Shown: positions 25,376 through 33,650 of the stretch, piece by piece
Layout: each line of letters begins with the position of its first letter
Position numbering within the stretch: the first letter of the stretch is position 1
From: Gemmatimonadota bacterium
GTDB lineage: Bacteria > Gemmatimonadota > Gemmatimonadetes > Longimicrobiales > Gaopeijiaceae
DNA length: 42,257 nucleotides
NCBI GenBank assembly: GCA_016873995.1
Contig: VGVR01000031.1
Location: 1-42,257, forward strand
Direction of reading: 5' to 3'
Translations under genes and position numbers: made by a program
The notes under the pieces: generated by a model
The model's input: the letters and a program-made list of their open reading frames with translations, nothing else
What the model was told of the DNA's origin: nothing
Databases searched by the model: none

Positions 25376-26977
25376 TTGAGGAGAGAAATCCTCGTCAGCG
25401 CGACACCGAAGGAGTCGTGGGTCGCGCTGAAGGAAGACCAAGAGCTCGTCGAAGTGCTGTTCGATCGCCCCGATCAGGACCGGATCTTGGGCGATGTCTT
25501 CCTCGGGCGCGTCGACGCGGTCCTTCCCGGCATCCAGGCCGCCTTCGTCGATCTCGGTACCGACAAGGCCGGCTTCCTCCACGTCGCGGACCTCAACTAC
25601 GGCGACGGGGACGACGACGACGACGACGAGGACGGCGGAAGTGGGAACGGAAACGGCAACGGCAACGGGAACGGGAAGGGGAAGGGCAAAGGCGGTGGCC
25701 GCGGCGGCCGGGGCCGCAAACAGCGCAAGCTCCCGCCGATCCAGGATCACCTGCAGAAAGGCCAAACCCTCCTGGTGCAGGTCACCAAGGAGGCCATCGG
25801 CACGAAGGGACCTCGCCTGACCGCGGACGTCTCTCTCCCCGGGCGGTTCCTCGTCTACATGCCGTACTCCTCGCGGGTGGGCGTCAGCCGAAAGATCGAA
25901 GGGCGCGAGCAGCGCGCTAAGCTGCGCGAGATGGCGCAGGAGGTGCTACCGCCGAACAGCGGCGGGATCATCGTCCGCACCGTGAGCGAAGAGGTCAACA
26001 AGAAGACCATCGAGCAGGAGTTCCAGAGCCTCCATCAGCGCTGGCTCAAGATCAAAGCCGCCGCGGAGACGGCGAGCGCGCCCGCCCCGGTACATCGCGA
26101 GGCGAAGCTCATCAGCGGCGTCATCCGCGATCTCTTCAGCGACAAGTTCGAGGCTCTGCGTGTCGACTCGAGGGAGGTGTTCGAGGAGGTCCGCGAGTAC
26201 GTGCGGAGCGTCGACCCAGGTCTGCTCAACCGCGTGCATTTGCATCAGGGTCCGGTCTCGCTCTTCGACGAGTTCGGGGTCGAGGAGGAGATCCAGAAGG
26301 CGTTCCAGCGCACGGTCCGGCTCAAGTCCGGCGGCTACATCATCATCGAGCCCACGGAGGCGCTCGTCTCCATCGACGTGAATACGGGCAAGTTCACGGG
26401 GAAGGGGAGGAAGGACCCCGAAGAGACGATCCTGCGCACCAACCTCGAGGCGGCCCGCGCCATCAGCAAGCAGCTGCGCCTGCGCGACATCGGCGGCATC
26501 ATCGTGGTCGACTTCATCGACATGGAGACGCAGGAAAACCGCTACAAGGTGCTGCGCGAGCTCCGCTCGTACCTCGGCCGCGACCGCGCGCGCACCAAAG
26601 CGTGCGAGGTGTCGAGCCTCGGCCTGGTCGAGATGACCCGTCAGCGGATCCGGCCTTCGCTCTTCAACTCGCTCACCGATGTCTGTCCCTCGTGTGGAGG
26701 GATCGGACGCGTCTACAAGCCCGCGACCGTGGTGCGCAGCATCGAGCGGAGCCTCGCGCGCGCCGCGGCCTCGAAGGAAGAGAAGAGCATCGTGGTACGC
26801 ATGCACCCCGAGGTCGCGCTCTGGGTCGTCGAGACCGAGCCGCAGCTCCTCAGACGTCTGCGGGGGAGCACGCGTTTGGAGCTGAACCTCCGCGACGACC
26901 CGCTCATGCGCCTCGACGAGTTCCGGCTCCTCTCCGGTCCGGCCGAGACCGACGTCACGGAGAAGTACGCCGCGTAG
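25376..26977 (+). CDS. rng: Ribonuclease E/G family endoribonuclease
   Basis: A 533-residue endonuclease of the RNase G type, lacking the long scaffold tail of RNase E. Order: N-terminal S1 domain (RILGDVFLGRVDAVLPGIQ, KAGFLHV), 5'-sensor/RNase H-like region, and DNase I-like catalytic domain with Asp334 (SIDVNTGKFTG) and Asp379 (IIVVDFIDM), the two Mg-binding aspartates. A zinc-link motif CPSCGGIGR follows. Residues about 76-118, inside the S1 domain, are a low-complexity insert: a run of Asp, then (Asn-Gly)n, (Lys-Gly)n and an Arg/Gly stretch. The TTG start at 25376 has GGAGA 5 bases upstream. Genes rplU and rpmA follow, a common association. The 260-base gap before it (25116-25375) shows nothing clear. 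Confidence 0.92.
   Translation: MRREILVSATPKESWVALKEDQELVEVLFDRPDQDRILGDVFLGRVDAVLPGIQAAFVDLGTDKAGFLHVADLNYGDGDDDDDDEDGGSGNGNGNGNGNGKGKGKGGGRGGRGRKQRKLPPIQDHLQKGQTLLVQVTKEAIGTKGPRLTADVSLPGRFLVYMPYSSRVGVSRKIEGREQRAKLREMAQEVLPPNSGGIIVRTVSEEVNKKTIEQEFQSLHQRWLKIKAAAETASAPAPVHREAKLISGVIRDLFSDKFEALRVDSREVFEEVREYVRSVDPGLLNRVHLHQGPVSLFDEFGVEEEIQKAFQRTVRLKSGGYIIIEPTEALVSIDVNTGKFTGKGRKDPEETILRTNLEAARAISKQLRLRDIGGIIVVDFIDMETQENRYKVLRELRSYLGRDRARTKACEVSSLGLVEMTRQRIRPSLFNSLTDVCPSCGGIGRVYKPATVVRSIERSLARAAASKEEKSIVVRMHPEVALWVVETEPQLLRRLRGSTRLELNLRDDPLMRLDEFRLLSGPAETDVTEKYAA
25601..25730 (+). repeat. Low-complexity coding repeat in rng (GAC run and GGNAAS hexamers)
   Basis: A GAC-rich run (about 25603-25632) is followed by tandem hexamers of the type GGAAAC/GGCAAC/GGGAAC and then GGGAAG (about 25644-25691). 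It encodes poly-Asp, Asn-Gly and Lys-Gly repeats. The unit length keeps the frame whatever the copy number. Confidence 0.8.
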
Positions 26978-26995
26978 TGCGCCGCGCAGGGCGCG

Positions 26996-27454
26996 TCAGA
27001 ACATCGCCATCACCATCAGCGAGCGGCGGGCCTCGTTCGCGCCGCGGAGCCGCTCGCAGAGCAGCAGCACCGTGCTCCACAGGATCTTGTTCGCGAGCTC
27101 CGGGTTCGACTCGAGCAGCCCGCGGAAATCCTCGCGCGAAATCGTGATCAGGGTACAGCGCGAATGCGCGATGGCATCCATGGATCGTTGCGACGAGTCG
27201 AGCACCGACATCTCACCGAAGCACGCACCGCGCCGGAGCACGGTGATCGCCTCTTCGCCTGCGCCGGCCACGTGCCGGGAGATGCGGACCTCCCCCTTCT
27301 CGATGATGAAGAGTCGATCCCCCTCATCCCCTTCCCGGAAGATGTAGTCGCCGACCTTGAATTCGACGGTCTGGCAGACCTCGCCGACGCCCTCGATCTC
27401 CTCGTCGTCGAGGTCCTTAAAGATCCCGGATTCCGCGAAGAGTGATCGATCCAT
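26996..27454 (-). CDS. Stand-alone cyclic-nucleotide-binding (Crp-like) domain protein
   Basis: A 152-residue protein consisting of one cNMP-binding beta-roll and its C-terminal helices. Visible signatures: VGDYIFREGDEGDRLFII, GEVRISR and the phosphate-binding cassette region FGEMSVLDSSQRSMDAIA, where the Gly-Glu pair and the following S-Q-R-S resemble ligand-contacting residues. There is no helix-turn-helix, kinase or channel domain, so it cannot act like CRP by itself; it may partner another protein. It is transcribed against rng and rplU. Start ATG at 27454. Ligand unknown. Confidence 0.85.
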   Translation of the reverse strand: MDRSLFAESGIFKDLDDEEIEGVGEVCQTVEFKVGDYIFREGDEGDRLFIIEKGEVRISRHVAGAGEEAITVLRRGACFGEMSVLDSSQRSMDAIAHSRCTLITISREDFRGLLESNPELANKILWSTVLLLCERLRGANEARRSLMVMAMF

Positions 27455-27492
27455 GACCGCCGACTCCGATGCTGCGGGGTGCGACTAGCAAA

Positions 27493-27504
27493 CTGGCCGG
27501 CCAG
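27493..27504. promoter_or_regulatory. 12-bp perfect palindrome (CTGGCCGGCCAG)
   Basis: It lies in the divergent gap between the cNMP-binding protein (start 27454) and rplU. It might be an operator for either gene, or chance in G+C-rich DNA. Confidence 0.3.
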
Positions 27505-27624
27505 GGGGCCGGAGCGACCTTCCGAACGAGCCCACTATGGTGCCGAAGCGGGTCCGGATGCACGCTTTTCGGTGCGGGGCAGCGGCCGCGCGCTCGGGCC
27601 CGGGGGCCGTCCATCCCCCTCGCC

Positions 27625-27654
27625 TTGACCGACCCCCCGCGCCCGGTCGACATT
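27625..27654 (+). promoter_or_regulatory. Possible sigma-70-like promoter for rplU-rpmA
   Basis: TTGACC (27625-27630), an 18-base spacer and GACATT (27649-27654), 52 bases before the rplU start. The -35 is good, the -10 is weak (3 of 6). Position before a ribosomal-protein operon and after a divergent gene supports a promoter somewhere here. Confidence 0.3.
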
Positions 27655-27706
27655 ACCCTGCTCCAAGAGCTACGATTTCGGGCCCCAGACAGGCGAAAAC
27701 CCCAGT

Positions 27707-28024
27707 ATGTACGCGGTCTTCCAGACGGGCGGGAAGCAGTTCCGGGCCGAGCCCGGTGCGCGCCTCCGCGTCCCGACGCTGGACCTCGAGCCCGGCGCAG
27801 CCGTCGTGTTCGACAAGGTCCTCCTCGCCGGAGACGGCGAAAAGACCATTCAGGTCGGCGCGCCCACCGTCGCGGGTGCGACCGTGAAGGCCGAGGTCGT
27901 CCGGCACGGCCGCGAGAAGAAGGTGATCGTCTTCAAGCGGAAGCGCCGCAAGGGGTATCGTAAGAAGCAGGGCCATCGTCAGGACTTCACCGAGATTCGC
28001 GTGGACGAGGTGGCGCTCGCCTGA
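27707..28024 (+). CDS. rplU: 50S ribosomal protein L21
   Basis: A 105-residue ribosomal protein that binds 23S rRNA in the large subunit. The start [17 protein letters not shown] and the C-terminal basic block [20 protein letters not shown] are the L21 signatures; length is normal. It is followed 36 bases later by rpmA, the standard pair. The usual next gene, obgE, is absent here; a lytic transglycosylase follows instead. An upstream region with a candidate promoter separates it from the divergent cNMP-binding gene. Confidence 0.97.
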   Translation: MYAVFQTGGKQFRAEPGARLRVPTLDLEPGAAVVFDKVLLAGDGEKTIQVGAPTVAGATVKAEVVRHGREKKVIVFKRKRRKGYRKKQGHRQDFTEIRVDEVALA

Positions 28025-28060
28025 GCGCGCAGCGTCGCAGACGACCCGCACGGAAATACC

Positions 28061-28315
28061 ATGGCGCATAAAAAGGGAGTCGGCTCCAGCCGAAACGGCC
28101 GCGACAGCAACCCTCAGTACCTGGGGGTGAAGCGGTACGGTGGGGAGCCCGTCAGCGCGGGGACCATCCTGGTTCGGCAGCGCGGCACGCGCATCCACGA
28201 AGGGCGCAACGTCGGCCGCGGCAAGGACGACACCCTCTTCGCGCGGGTCGCCGGCGTGGTGAAGTTCGAGCGGATGCGCGCCAAGAACGTCGTCTCGGTC
28301 TATCCGGCCAACTAG
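28061..28315 (+). CDS. rpmA: 50S ribosomal protein L27
   Basis: An 84-residue large-subunit protein whose N-terminal tail reaches the peptidyl-transferase centre. [20 protein letters not shown] is the classic start, with AHKK directly after Met, so no cleaved N-terminal extension of the Firmicutes type. [10 protein letters not shown] and [10 protein letters not shown] are typical. The downstream 174 bases contain short inverted repeats (GGTCCGGACC at 28337-28346; GACGG/CCGTC at 28347-28363), but no U-tract follows, so a terminator is not convincing. Confidence 0.97.
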   Translation: MAHKKGVGSSRNGRDSNPQYLGVKRYGGEPVSAGTILVRQRGTRIHEGRNVGRGKDDTLFARVAGVVKFERMRAKNVVSVYPAN

Positions 28316-28489
28316 TCTTCACCAAAGCACTTACGGGGTCCGGACCGACGGTAGAATCCCGTCTGCCAGACCTCTTCGCTTGTTCGGGCGTATCCAATAG
28401 GATGCCGGCGAAGGGTCGTCAGGGCACCCGGGACATACCGCCCGTTGTAGGTCTGTAGTACCGTAATACAAGAGACAGGAGGTAGACCG

Positions 28490-29503
28490 ATGAGCGTCGA
28501 CCTTCGCGAGCCCAGCGCTTGTGTCGATAGATCGGGCCAGTCAGGCGAGGACCGGCAGGGCGAGGTTCCCCAAGCGTTTCGCATGAATCGGGCGGCCGTG
28601 CCGCTCGTTGTCGGGCTTTCCGTGGCGACGATCGCTTGGCTGGGTGACGACGCTGTGCACTACGTCGCCGTGGCCGCCGAAGAGACTCATACCGGGCTTT
28701 CTATACGCCGGCTCCCCCTGGTGGTGAACCCCAGGGTCGAGCACTGGATGCAGGAGCTGCAGACCGCGCGACGTGAGGAACTGCAGTTCCACCTCGACCA
28801 GAGCGGCGTCTTCGGGGGGATGATTCGCGAGAAGCTGCGCGAGCGGTCGATGCCGCCGGAGCTCCTCTATCTGGCCATGATCGAGTCGGGGCTCTCCCCG
28901 GTAGCCGAATCCCACGTGAGCGCGGTCGGCCTTTGGCAGTTCATGGATCCGACGGCGCGTGAGCTGGGACTGCGGGTAGACGACTACGTCGACGAGCGCC
29001 GGGACCCGGTACGCGCCACCGACGCGGCGCTCGACTACCTGTTCTGGCTGCGCGCCCGGTACGGCTCGTGGTACCTCGCGGTGGCAGCCTACAACGCGGG
29101 GCCGGCACGCGTCGAGCGCGTGCTCGAGCTGTATGCCGACGGCCGCACGGGTGACGAAGGCATCTATTGGGAGGTGCTCCGGCACCTGCCGCGCGAGACG
29201 CGGGAGTACGTCCCGCGCCTGATCGCCACGGCGTTGCTGGCAAAGGACGCCGAGGCCCTCGGCTTCCGGCATTCGAATCTGCCCGCGTACGCGTACGAGG
29301 AAGTCTACGTGCCCGCCGGGACGAGGCTGGCTGTCGTGGCGCGCGAGTTGGACGTCCCCGCCGACGTGATGCGCGACCTGAACCCGCATCTCATCCGCGA
29401 TATGACCCCGCCACGCGAGATGTACGCGCTCCGCGTTCCGCCGGGGCACGTAGAGACGTTGGTGGCTTCACTCGGTGCCGGGGTCTCGACCCGCGCGGAC
29501 TGA
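28490..29503 (+). CDS. MltD-like membrane lytic transglycosylase (SLT domain, LysM-like tail)
   Basis: A 337-residue enzyme that cleaves peptidoglycan glycan strands with anhydro-muramic ends. Residues 36-52 form one hydrophobic anchor after a polar head, placing the rest in the periplasm. The SLT catalytic block is LAMIESGLSP with catalytic Glu132, then VGLWQFMDPTARELGL and AVAAYNAGPARVERV. A C-terminal LysM-like segment (about 284-330; VPAGTRLAVVARELDVPADV, LNPHL) would bind glycan. Start ATG 28490 has GGAGGT 6 bases upstream. It stands alone, facing the convergent chorismate mutase gene. Confidence 0.9.
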   Translation: MSVDLREPSACVDRSGQSGEDRQGEVPQAFRMNRAAVPLVVGLSVATIAWLGDDAVHYVAVAAEETHTGLSIRRLPLVVNPRVEHWMQELQTARREELQFHLDQSGVFGGMIREKLRERSMPPELLYLAMIESGLSPVAESHVSAVGLWQFMDPTARELGLRVDDYVDERRDPVRATDAALDYLFWLRARYGSWYLAVAAYNAGPARVERVLELYADGRTGDEGIYWEVLRHLPRETREYVPRLIATALLAKDAEALGFRHSNLPAYAYEEVYVPAGTRLAVVARELDVPADVMRDLNPHLIRDMTPPREMYALRVPPGHVETLVASLGAGVSTRAD

Positions 29504-29516
29504 TGGCCCTCCGGGG

Positions 29517-29831
29517 CTACGCCGGGTCCGGCGGCTTCGCGGTCGGTGGTCCCCAGCGCGTCCGCCCCTCCTGCGCGTCGCGCGCCGCGGCGATGATCCT
29601 CCAGATCACGTCGCGCGTCAGCTCTTCGTCCACGCCGTACTCGCGCGCGATCTCGGCGGCGCGGCGCACGACCTTGGCCTCCTGCTGCGGGTCGAGGACC
29701 GGGAGGCCGAGTGTCGCTTTCACGCGACCGACCTCGATGGCGAGCTCGCGGCGCCTGCCGATCAGTTCGACGAGCTGGCGGTCGATCTTCTCGATCTGTG
29801 AGCGAAGGCCTTCGAGCTTGGGGTCACTCAT
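29517..29831 (-). CDS. aroQ: Chorismate mutase (AroQ type)
   Basis: A 104-residue all-helical enzyme that turns chorismate into prephenate, the first step of Phe/Tyr synthesis. Helix 1 carries [20 protein letters not shown] and then [19 protein letters not shown]; the Arg and Lys in these blocks match substrate-binding residues of AroQ. The C-terminal helices ([17 protein letters not shown]) complete the fold. No prephenate dehydratase or DAHP synthase domain is attached. It starts with ATG at 29831, overlapping the thiolase stop by 4 bases, an odd partnership for an aromatic amino acid enzyme. Cytoplasmic; no signal peptide. Confidence 0.88.
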   Translation of the reverse strand: MSDPKLEGLRSQIEKIDRQLVELIGRRRELAIEVGRVKATLGLPVLDPQQEAKVVRRAAEIAREYGVDEELTRDVIWRIIAAARDAQEGRTRWGPPTAKPPDPA

Positions 29832-31045
29832 GCGAGTACGCCCTCGACGTCAGCGCTTTCGAACAGGCTCGCGATGCCCTGTCCCACCCCGATGCACATG
29901 GTGGCGAGGCCGCGGGCGGCGCCTTGGCGCCGCATCTCGTGCAGGAGCGTGACCACGATGCGCGCCCCGGAGCACCCAACGGGGTGACCGAGCGCGATGG
30001 CACCCCCGTTCACGTTCACCTTAGCGGGGTCGAGGCCGAGCCTGTCGATGCAGGGAAGGGCCTGAGCCGCGAAAGCTTCGTTCACTTCGCAGAGATCGAG
30101 GTCCCGTGCGGACCATCGGGCGCGCCCGAGCGCGCGCTCGGTCGCGGGCACCGGTCCGATCCCCATGCGCTGTGGCTCCACCCCGGCTACCGCTCCGGCA
30201 ACGACACGCGCGAGCGGCTTCAGGCCGAGCGCGCGCGCCCGGTCGGCGGCCATGAGCAGTAGAGCGGCCGCCCCGTCGTTGATCCCCGAGGAGTTCCCGG
30301 CCGTGACGGTCCCGGTCTTCTTGAAGACAGGGCGCAGCCGCGCGAGCTCGGCCGCCGTGGTGGTGGGGCGTGGGTGCTCGTCCTGCGTCACCCGCACCGG
30401 GTCGCCGCGCCCCTGCGGCACGTCGACCGGCACGATCTCGTCGGCGAATCTGCACGCGCGCATTGCCTCACCTGCGCGGCGTTGGCTCTCGGCCGCGAAT
30501 GCATCTTGCGCGTCTCGACTGACGCCGAACTCTTCCGCGATCACCTCGGCCGTCTCGCCGAGGCCGATGGTCCACTCGGGCGCGAAGGCAGGGTTGGGGA
30601 AGCGCCAGCCGAGCACGGTGTCCGCGACTTCGGGCGCCCCCCGCGTGTAGCCTGCGGCGGGCTTAAGCATTACCCAGGGCGCGCGGCTCATGCTCTCGAC
30701 TCCGCCCGCAATGAAGACGTCACCTTCGCCGGCTGCTACGGCATGCGCGGCGGAGAGGACGGCCTGCATTCCCGAGCCGCACAGTCGGTTGACGGTCTGG
30801 CCGGGCACGGTGACGGGGAGGCCGGCTCGCAGCAGCGCCATGCGGGCCACGTTGCGGTTGTCCTCGCCCGCCTGGTTGGTGCAGCCGAAAATCACGTCGT
30901 CGACGCTGGAGGCCTCGGCGCCGGAGCGCTCCAGCAGCGCGCCAATGGTGAGGGCCGCCAAGTCGTCCGGACGGACAGGCGCCAGGGCGCCCCCGTGTCG
31001 GCCTATCGGCGTTCGCACGCCGTCGATCACCCAGGTTTCGCGCAT
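29828..31045 (-). CDS. Thiolase (acetyl-CoA C-acyltransferase)
   Basis: A 405-residue thiolase-fold enzyme, degradative type (about 390-400 residues). Catalytic nucleophile Cys89 is in [11 protein letters not shown]; the second-half motif [17 protein letters not shown] has His354 and MCIGVGQG has Cys384. GESMSRA-like [11 protein letters not shown] and [12 protein letters not shown] are also present. It cleaves 3-ketoacyl-CoA or condenses acetyl-CoA; sequence resembles the 3-oxoadipyl/acetoacetyl group, but substrate is not decided. It is divergent from nfeD and co-oriented with chorismate mutase. It may serve the acyl-CoA cluster at 14-25 kb functionally, though not as one operon. Confidence 0.92.
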   Translation of the reverse strand: MRETWVIDGVRTPIGRHGGALAPVRPDDLAALTIGALLERSGAEASSVDDVIFGCTNQAGEDNRNVARMALLRAGLPVTVPGQTVNRLCGSGMQAVLSAAHAVAAGEGDVFIAGGVESMSRAPWVMLKPAAGYTRGAPEVADTVLGWRFPNPAFAPEWTIGLGETAEVIAEEFGVSRDAQDAFAAESQRRAGEAMRACRFADEIVPVDVPQGRGDPVRVTQDEHPRPTTTAAELARLRPVFKKTGTVTAGNSSGINDGAAALLLMAADRARALGLKPLARVVAGAVAGVEPQRMGIGPVPATERALGRARWSARDLDLCEVNEAFAAQALPCIDRLGLDPAKVNVNGGAIALGHPVGCSGARIVVTLLHEMRRQGAARGLATMCIGVGQGIASLFESADVEGVLA

Positions 31046-31073
31046 GAAAGAGTCTACGCCGAATGCCGCCGGG

Positions 31074-31187
31074 CCAGAAGACTCCGCCCGGCAGGGGCGT
31101 CGGCCATTGGAGGACTCCGGTCAGCAGAGGGCGCCTTGCCGCCAGAAGACTCCGGCGCATCGATGCGTAAGAGCTTCATCAAAGCTC
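31074..31187. promoter_or_regulatory. Repeat- and palindrome-rich divergent region before nfeD
   Basis: Between the thiolase and nfeD starts lie two exact copies of CCAGAAGACTCC (31074-31085, 31142-31153) and a related GGAGGACTCCGG (31109-31120). A perfect palindrome CGCATCGATGCG (31156-31167) and a hairpin GAGCTT-N5-AAGCTC (31171-31187) follow. Together they look like regulatory sites for one or both genes. No clear -35/-10 pair was found. Confidence 0.4.
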
Positions 31188-31261
31188 CCCTTGGCCACGT
31201 TGTCAGGGCGAGGGGAGGCGCTAGCTTGTACCCATTCGGGAATCGCACGGAGAAGACTCTC

Positions 31262-32608
31262 ATGAGGCGTCCCTTCTCGGCCCTGGCCTTCGCTCTGGGG
31301 GCCATGGCCTCGAGCGGCGCCCTCGCCGCCGCACACGGCCAGGGCGCCGTCTATCGCGTTCCAGTGACGGGCGTCGTCGAGCTCGGCATGGCGCCGTTCA
31401 TCGAGCGGAGCCTCGAGGAGGCGGCCGAGCAGGGGATGCGGGCGGTGATTCTCGACATGGACACGCCCGGCGGGCGTGTGGACGCGGCCGAGCGCATCGC
31501 CGATGCGATCAGCGACTCGAGCGTGCCGGTCTACACGCTCGTGAACCGGCGCGCGTTCTCGGCTGGAGCCCTCATCGCGCTCTCGACGCAGGGCATCTAC
31601 ATGCGTCCCGGCTCCGTGATCGGTGCGGCGACACCCGTGGACGGCGCCGGTGAGACCGCGCCCGAAAAGATCGTCTCCGCGATGCGCAGCGAGATGCGCG
31701 CGCTCGCCGAGGCACGCGGGCTCGATCCGCGCATCGCCGAGGCGATGGTGGATCCCGACATCGCCATCGAGGGCATCGACGAAGCGGGCAAGCTCCTCAC
31801 GCTGACCACCGAGGAGGCAGTTCGCGTCGGGTACGCCACCGAGGTCGAGGACATGCCCGAGCTGCTCGCACTGCTCGACGCGCAGGGCGCTCAGGTCGTC
31901 ACGTCGGCGCCCAACTGGGCCGAGGGCGTGGTGCGCTTCTTCTCCAACCCCGTCGTGGCGCCCTTCCTGCTGACGTTGGGCTTTCTGGGTCTGATCACCG
32001 AGATCAAGACGGCAGGCTTCGGCCTCGCGGGCGTCGCCGGGCTGCTGTCGCTCTCGCTCTTCTTCGGCTCGCATCTGATCGTGGGCCTCGCAGGGTGGGA
32101 GGACATCACCATCTTCGGCGTGGGGCTCGCGCTCCTGGGGGTGGAGGTCTTCCTGATCCCAGGCTTCGGGCTCTTCGGGGTTCTGGGCGGATTGGGTATG
32201 TTGGCCGGACTCTACCTCAGCTTGCTCGGAGGCCTGCCGACCACCGTGGACTTCACCCGCGCCGGGCTCGTGCTCACCACGACGATGCTTTTGATCGTGG
32301 TCACGGCGTGGGCGATGATCCGCTCGTTGCCGCGGAGCAAGCGCTTCCTGAAGAGCGGCATCATCCTGTGTGAGGGGATGGAGCGCTCGGCGGGTTACGT
32401 GTCCTCTCCGTCCCGGGGCGAGCTGGTCGGCATGGTCGGCAAGGCCATCACGGACCTGCGGCCGTCGGGGACCGGGATCTTCGGGGATGAGCGCATCGAC
32501 GTGGTATCGGAGTCGGAGTGGATCACGGAAGGCACGCCGATTCGCATCGTCAGCGCGGAGGGGTACCGGCACGTGGTACGTCCCGTCTCTGGTGGTTCGG
32601 CGGCCTGA
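31262..32608 (+). CDS. nfeD: NfeD-family membrane serine protease (long form)
   Basis: About 448 residues. Order: signal peptide (cut probably near residue 25, ALAAAHG), a ClpP/crotonase-like protease domain (about 30-210) with the probable nucleophile Ser100 in NRRAFSAGALIAL and Lys136 (APEKIVSAM) as likely base, four to five transmembrane helices (about 228-360), and a C-terminal OB-fold NfeD domain (about 380-448, GELVGMVGKAITDLRPSG). Long NfeD proteins act with flotillin/stomatin-like partners in membrane quality control, and floA is next, 43 bases on. Start ATG 31262 has GGAGAAG 6 bases upstream; the open frame further upstream is antisense to thiolase. Confidence 0.9.
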   Translation: MRRPFSALAFALGAMASSGALAAAHGQGAVYRVPVTGVVELGMAPFIERSLEEAAEQGMRAVILDMDTPGGRVDAAERIADAISDSSVPVYTLVNRRAFSAGALIALSTQGIYMRPGSVIGAATPVDGAGETAPEKIVSAMRSEMRALAEARGLDPRIAEAMVDPDIAIEGIDEAGKLLTLTTEEAVRVGYATEVEDMPELLALLDAQGAQVVTSAPNWAEGVVRFFSNPVVAPFLLTLGFLGLITEIKTAGFGLAGVAGLLSLSLFFGSHLIVGLAGWEDITIFGVGLALLGVEVFLIPGFGLFGVLGGLGMLAGLYLSLLGGLPTTVDFTRAGLVLTTTMLLIVVTAWAMIRSLPRSKRFLKSGIILCEGMERSAGYVSSPSRGELVGMVGKAITDLRPSGTGIFGDERIDVVSESEWITEGTPIRIVSAEGYRHVVRPVSGGSAA

Positions 32609-32651
32609 GCTGAAGCAGCACTCCAACTTCAACCCTCTTGGGGGCTGACGC

Positions 32652-33635
32652 ATGGAAGAAGCATTGGCGCTGTTTTTGCCACTCGCGATCCTCTTCGTCT
32701 TCTTCTTCATCCTGTGGGCGGTACCGATTCGCCTCTGGATCGAGGCGCTCTCGGCGCGCGTGCCGGTCAGCATGGCCACGCTCATCGGCATGCGGCTGCG
32801 CAAGGTGTCGCCGGCGGCCATCGTGCGGCCGCTGATCAATGCGTCCAGGGCGGGGCTCGACCTGAACATCCTCCAGCTCGAGTCGCACTACCTCGCGGGG
32901 GGGCGGGTCGACCGGGTCGTGGGCGCGCTCATCAGCGCCGACAAGGCCAACATCGATCTGCCCTTCAACCAGGCAGCCGCGATCGACCTGGCAGGGCGTG
33001 ATGTCTTCGAGGCCGTGCAGGTATCGGTCAACCCGAAGGTGATCAGCACGCCCAAGGTGGCCGCCATGGCGAAGGACGGCATCCAGCTCATCGCCGTCGC
33101 GCTCGTCACGGTGCGCGCGAACATCAACCGCCTGGTCGGCGGTGCGGGCGAGGAGACGATCCTCGCGCGGGTCGGCGAGGGCATCGTGTCGACCATCGGT
33201 TCGGCGGAGTCGCACAAGGCGGTGCTCGAGAACCCGGACAAGATCTCGAAGACGGTGCTCAGCAAGGGCCTCGACTCGGGCACCGCGTTCGAGATCCTCT
33301 CCATCGACATCGCCGACGTCGACGTGGGCAAGAACATCGGCGCCGAGCTGCAGACCGACCAAGCTGAAGCGGACAAGCGTGTGGCGCAGGCGCGCGCCGA
33401 AGAGCGCCGCGCCATGGCGGTCGCGCAGGAGCAGGAGATGAAGGCGCGCGTCGAGGAGATGCGCGCGGAGGTCGTGCGCGCCGAAGCGCAGGTCCCGCTC
33501 GCGCTCGCCGAGGCTTTCCGGCAGGGCAACCTTGGGGTCATGGACTACGCCAAGTACCGGAACATCCAGGCCGACACGCAGATGCGCACCGCGATCGCCG
33601 GGCCCGACGCGCCGAGCAACAAGACTCCGTTGTAG
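32652..33635 (+). CDS. floA: Flotillin-like protein FloA
   Basis: A 327-residue UPF0365 protein forming membrane scaffolds in ordered lipid domains. One N-terminal hydrophobic hairpin (about 5-25, [20 protein letters not shown]) embeds it from the cytoplasmic side. A SPFH/PHB-like domain follows ([36 protein letters not shown]), then a charged coiled-coil rich in Glu, Ala and Arg (about 235-285, [17 protein letters not shown]), and a C-terminal [12 protein letters not shown]. This matches Bacillus YqfA/FloA in length and order. It sits between nfeD and a third, proline-rich gene, and is probably co-transcribed with both. Confidence 0.95.
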   Translation: MEEALALFLPLAILFVFFFILWAVPIRLWIEALSARVPVSMATLIGMRLRKVSPAAIVRPLINASRAGLDLNILQLESHYLAGGRVDRVVGALISADKANIDLPFNQAAAIDLAGRDVFEAVQVSVNPKVISTPKVAAMAKDGIQLIAVALVTVRANINRLVGGAGEETILARVGEGIVSTIGSAESHKAVLENPDKISKTVLSKGLDSGTAFEILSIDIADVDVGKNIGAELQTDQAEADKRVAQARAEERRAMAVAQEQEMKARVEEMRAEVVRAEAQVPLALAEAFRQGNLGVMDYAKYRNIQADTQMRTAIAGPDAPSNKTPL

Positions 33636-33650
33636 TCGGGGCGTTCGCGC

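Noticed and set aside
28316..28489. Rho-independent terminator after rpmA
   Set aside because: Short inverted repeats are present, but stems are weak and no T-run follows.
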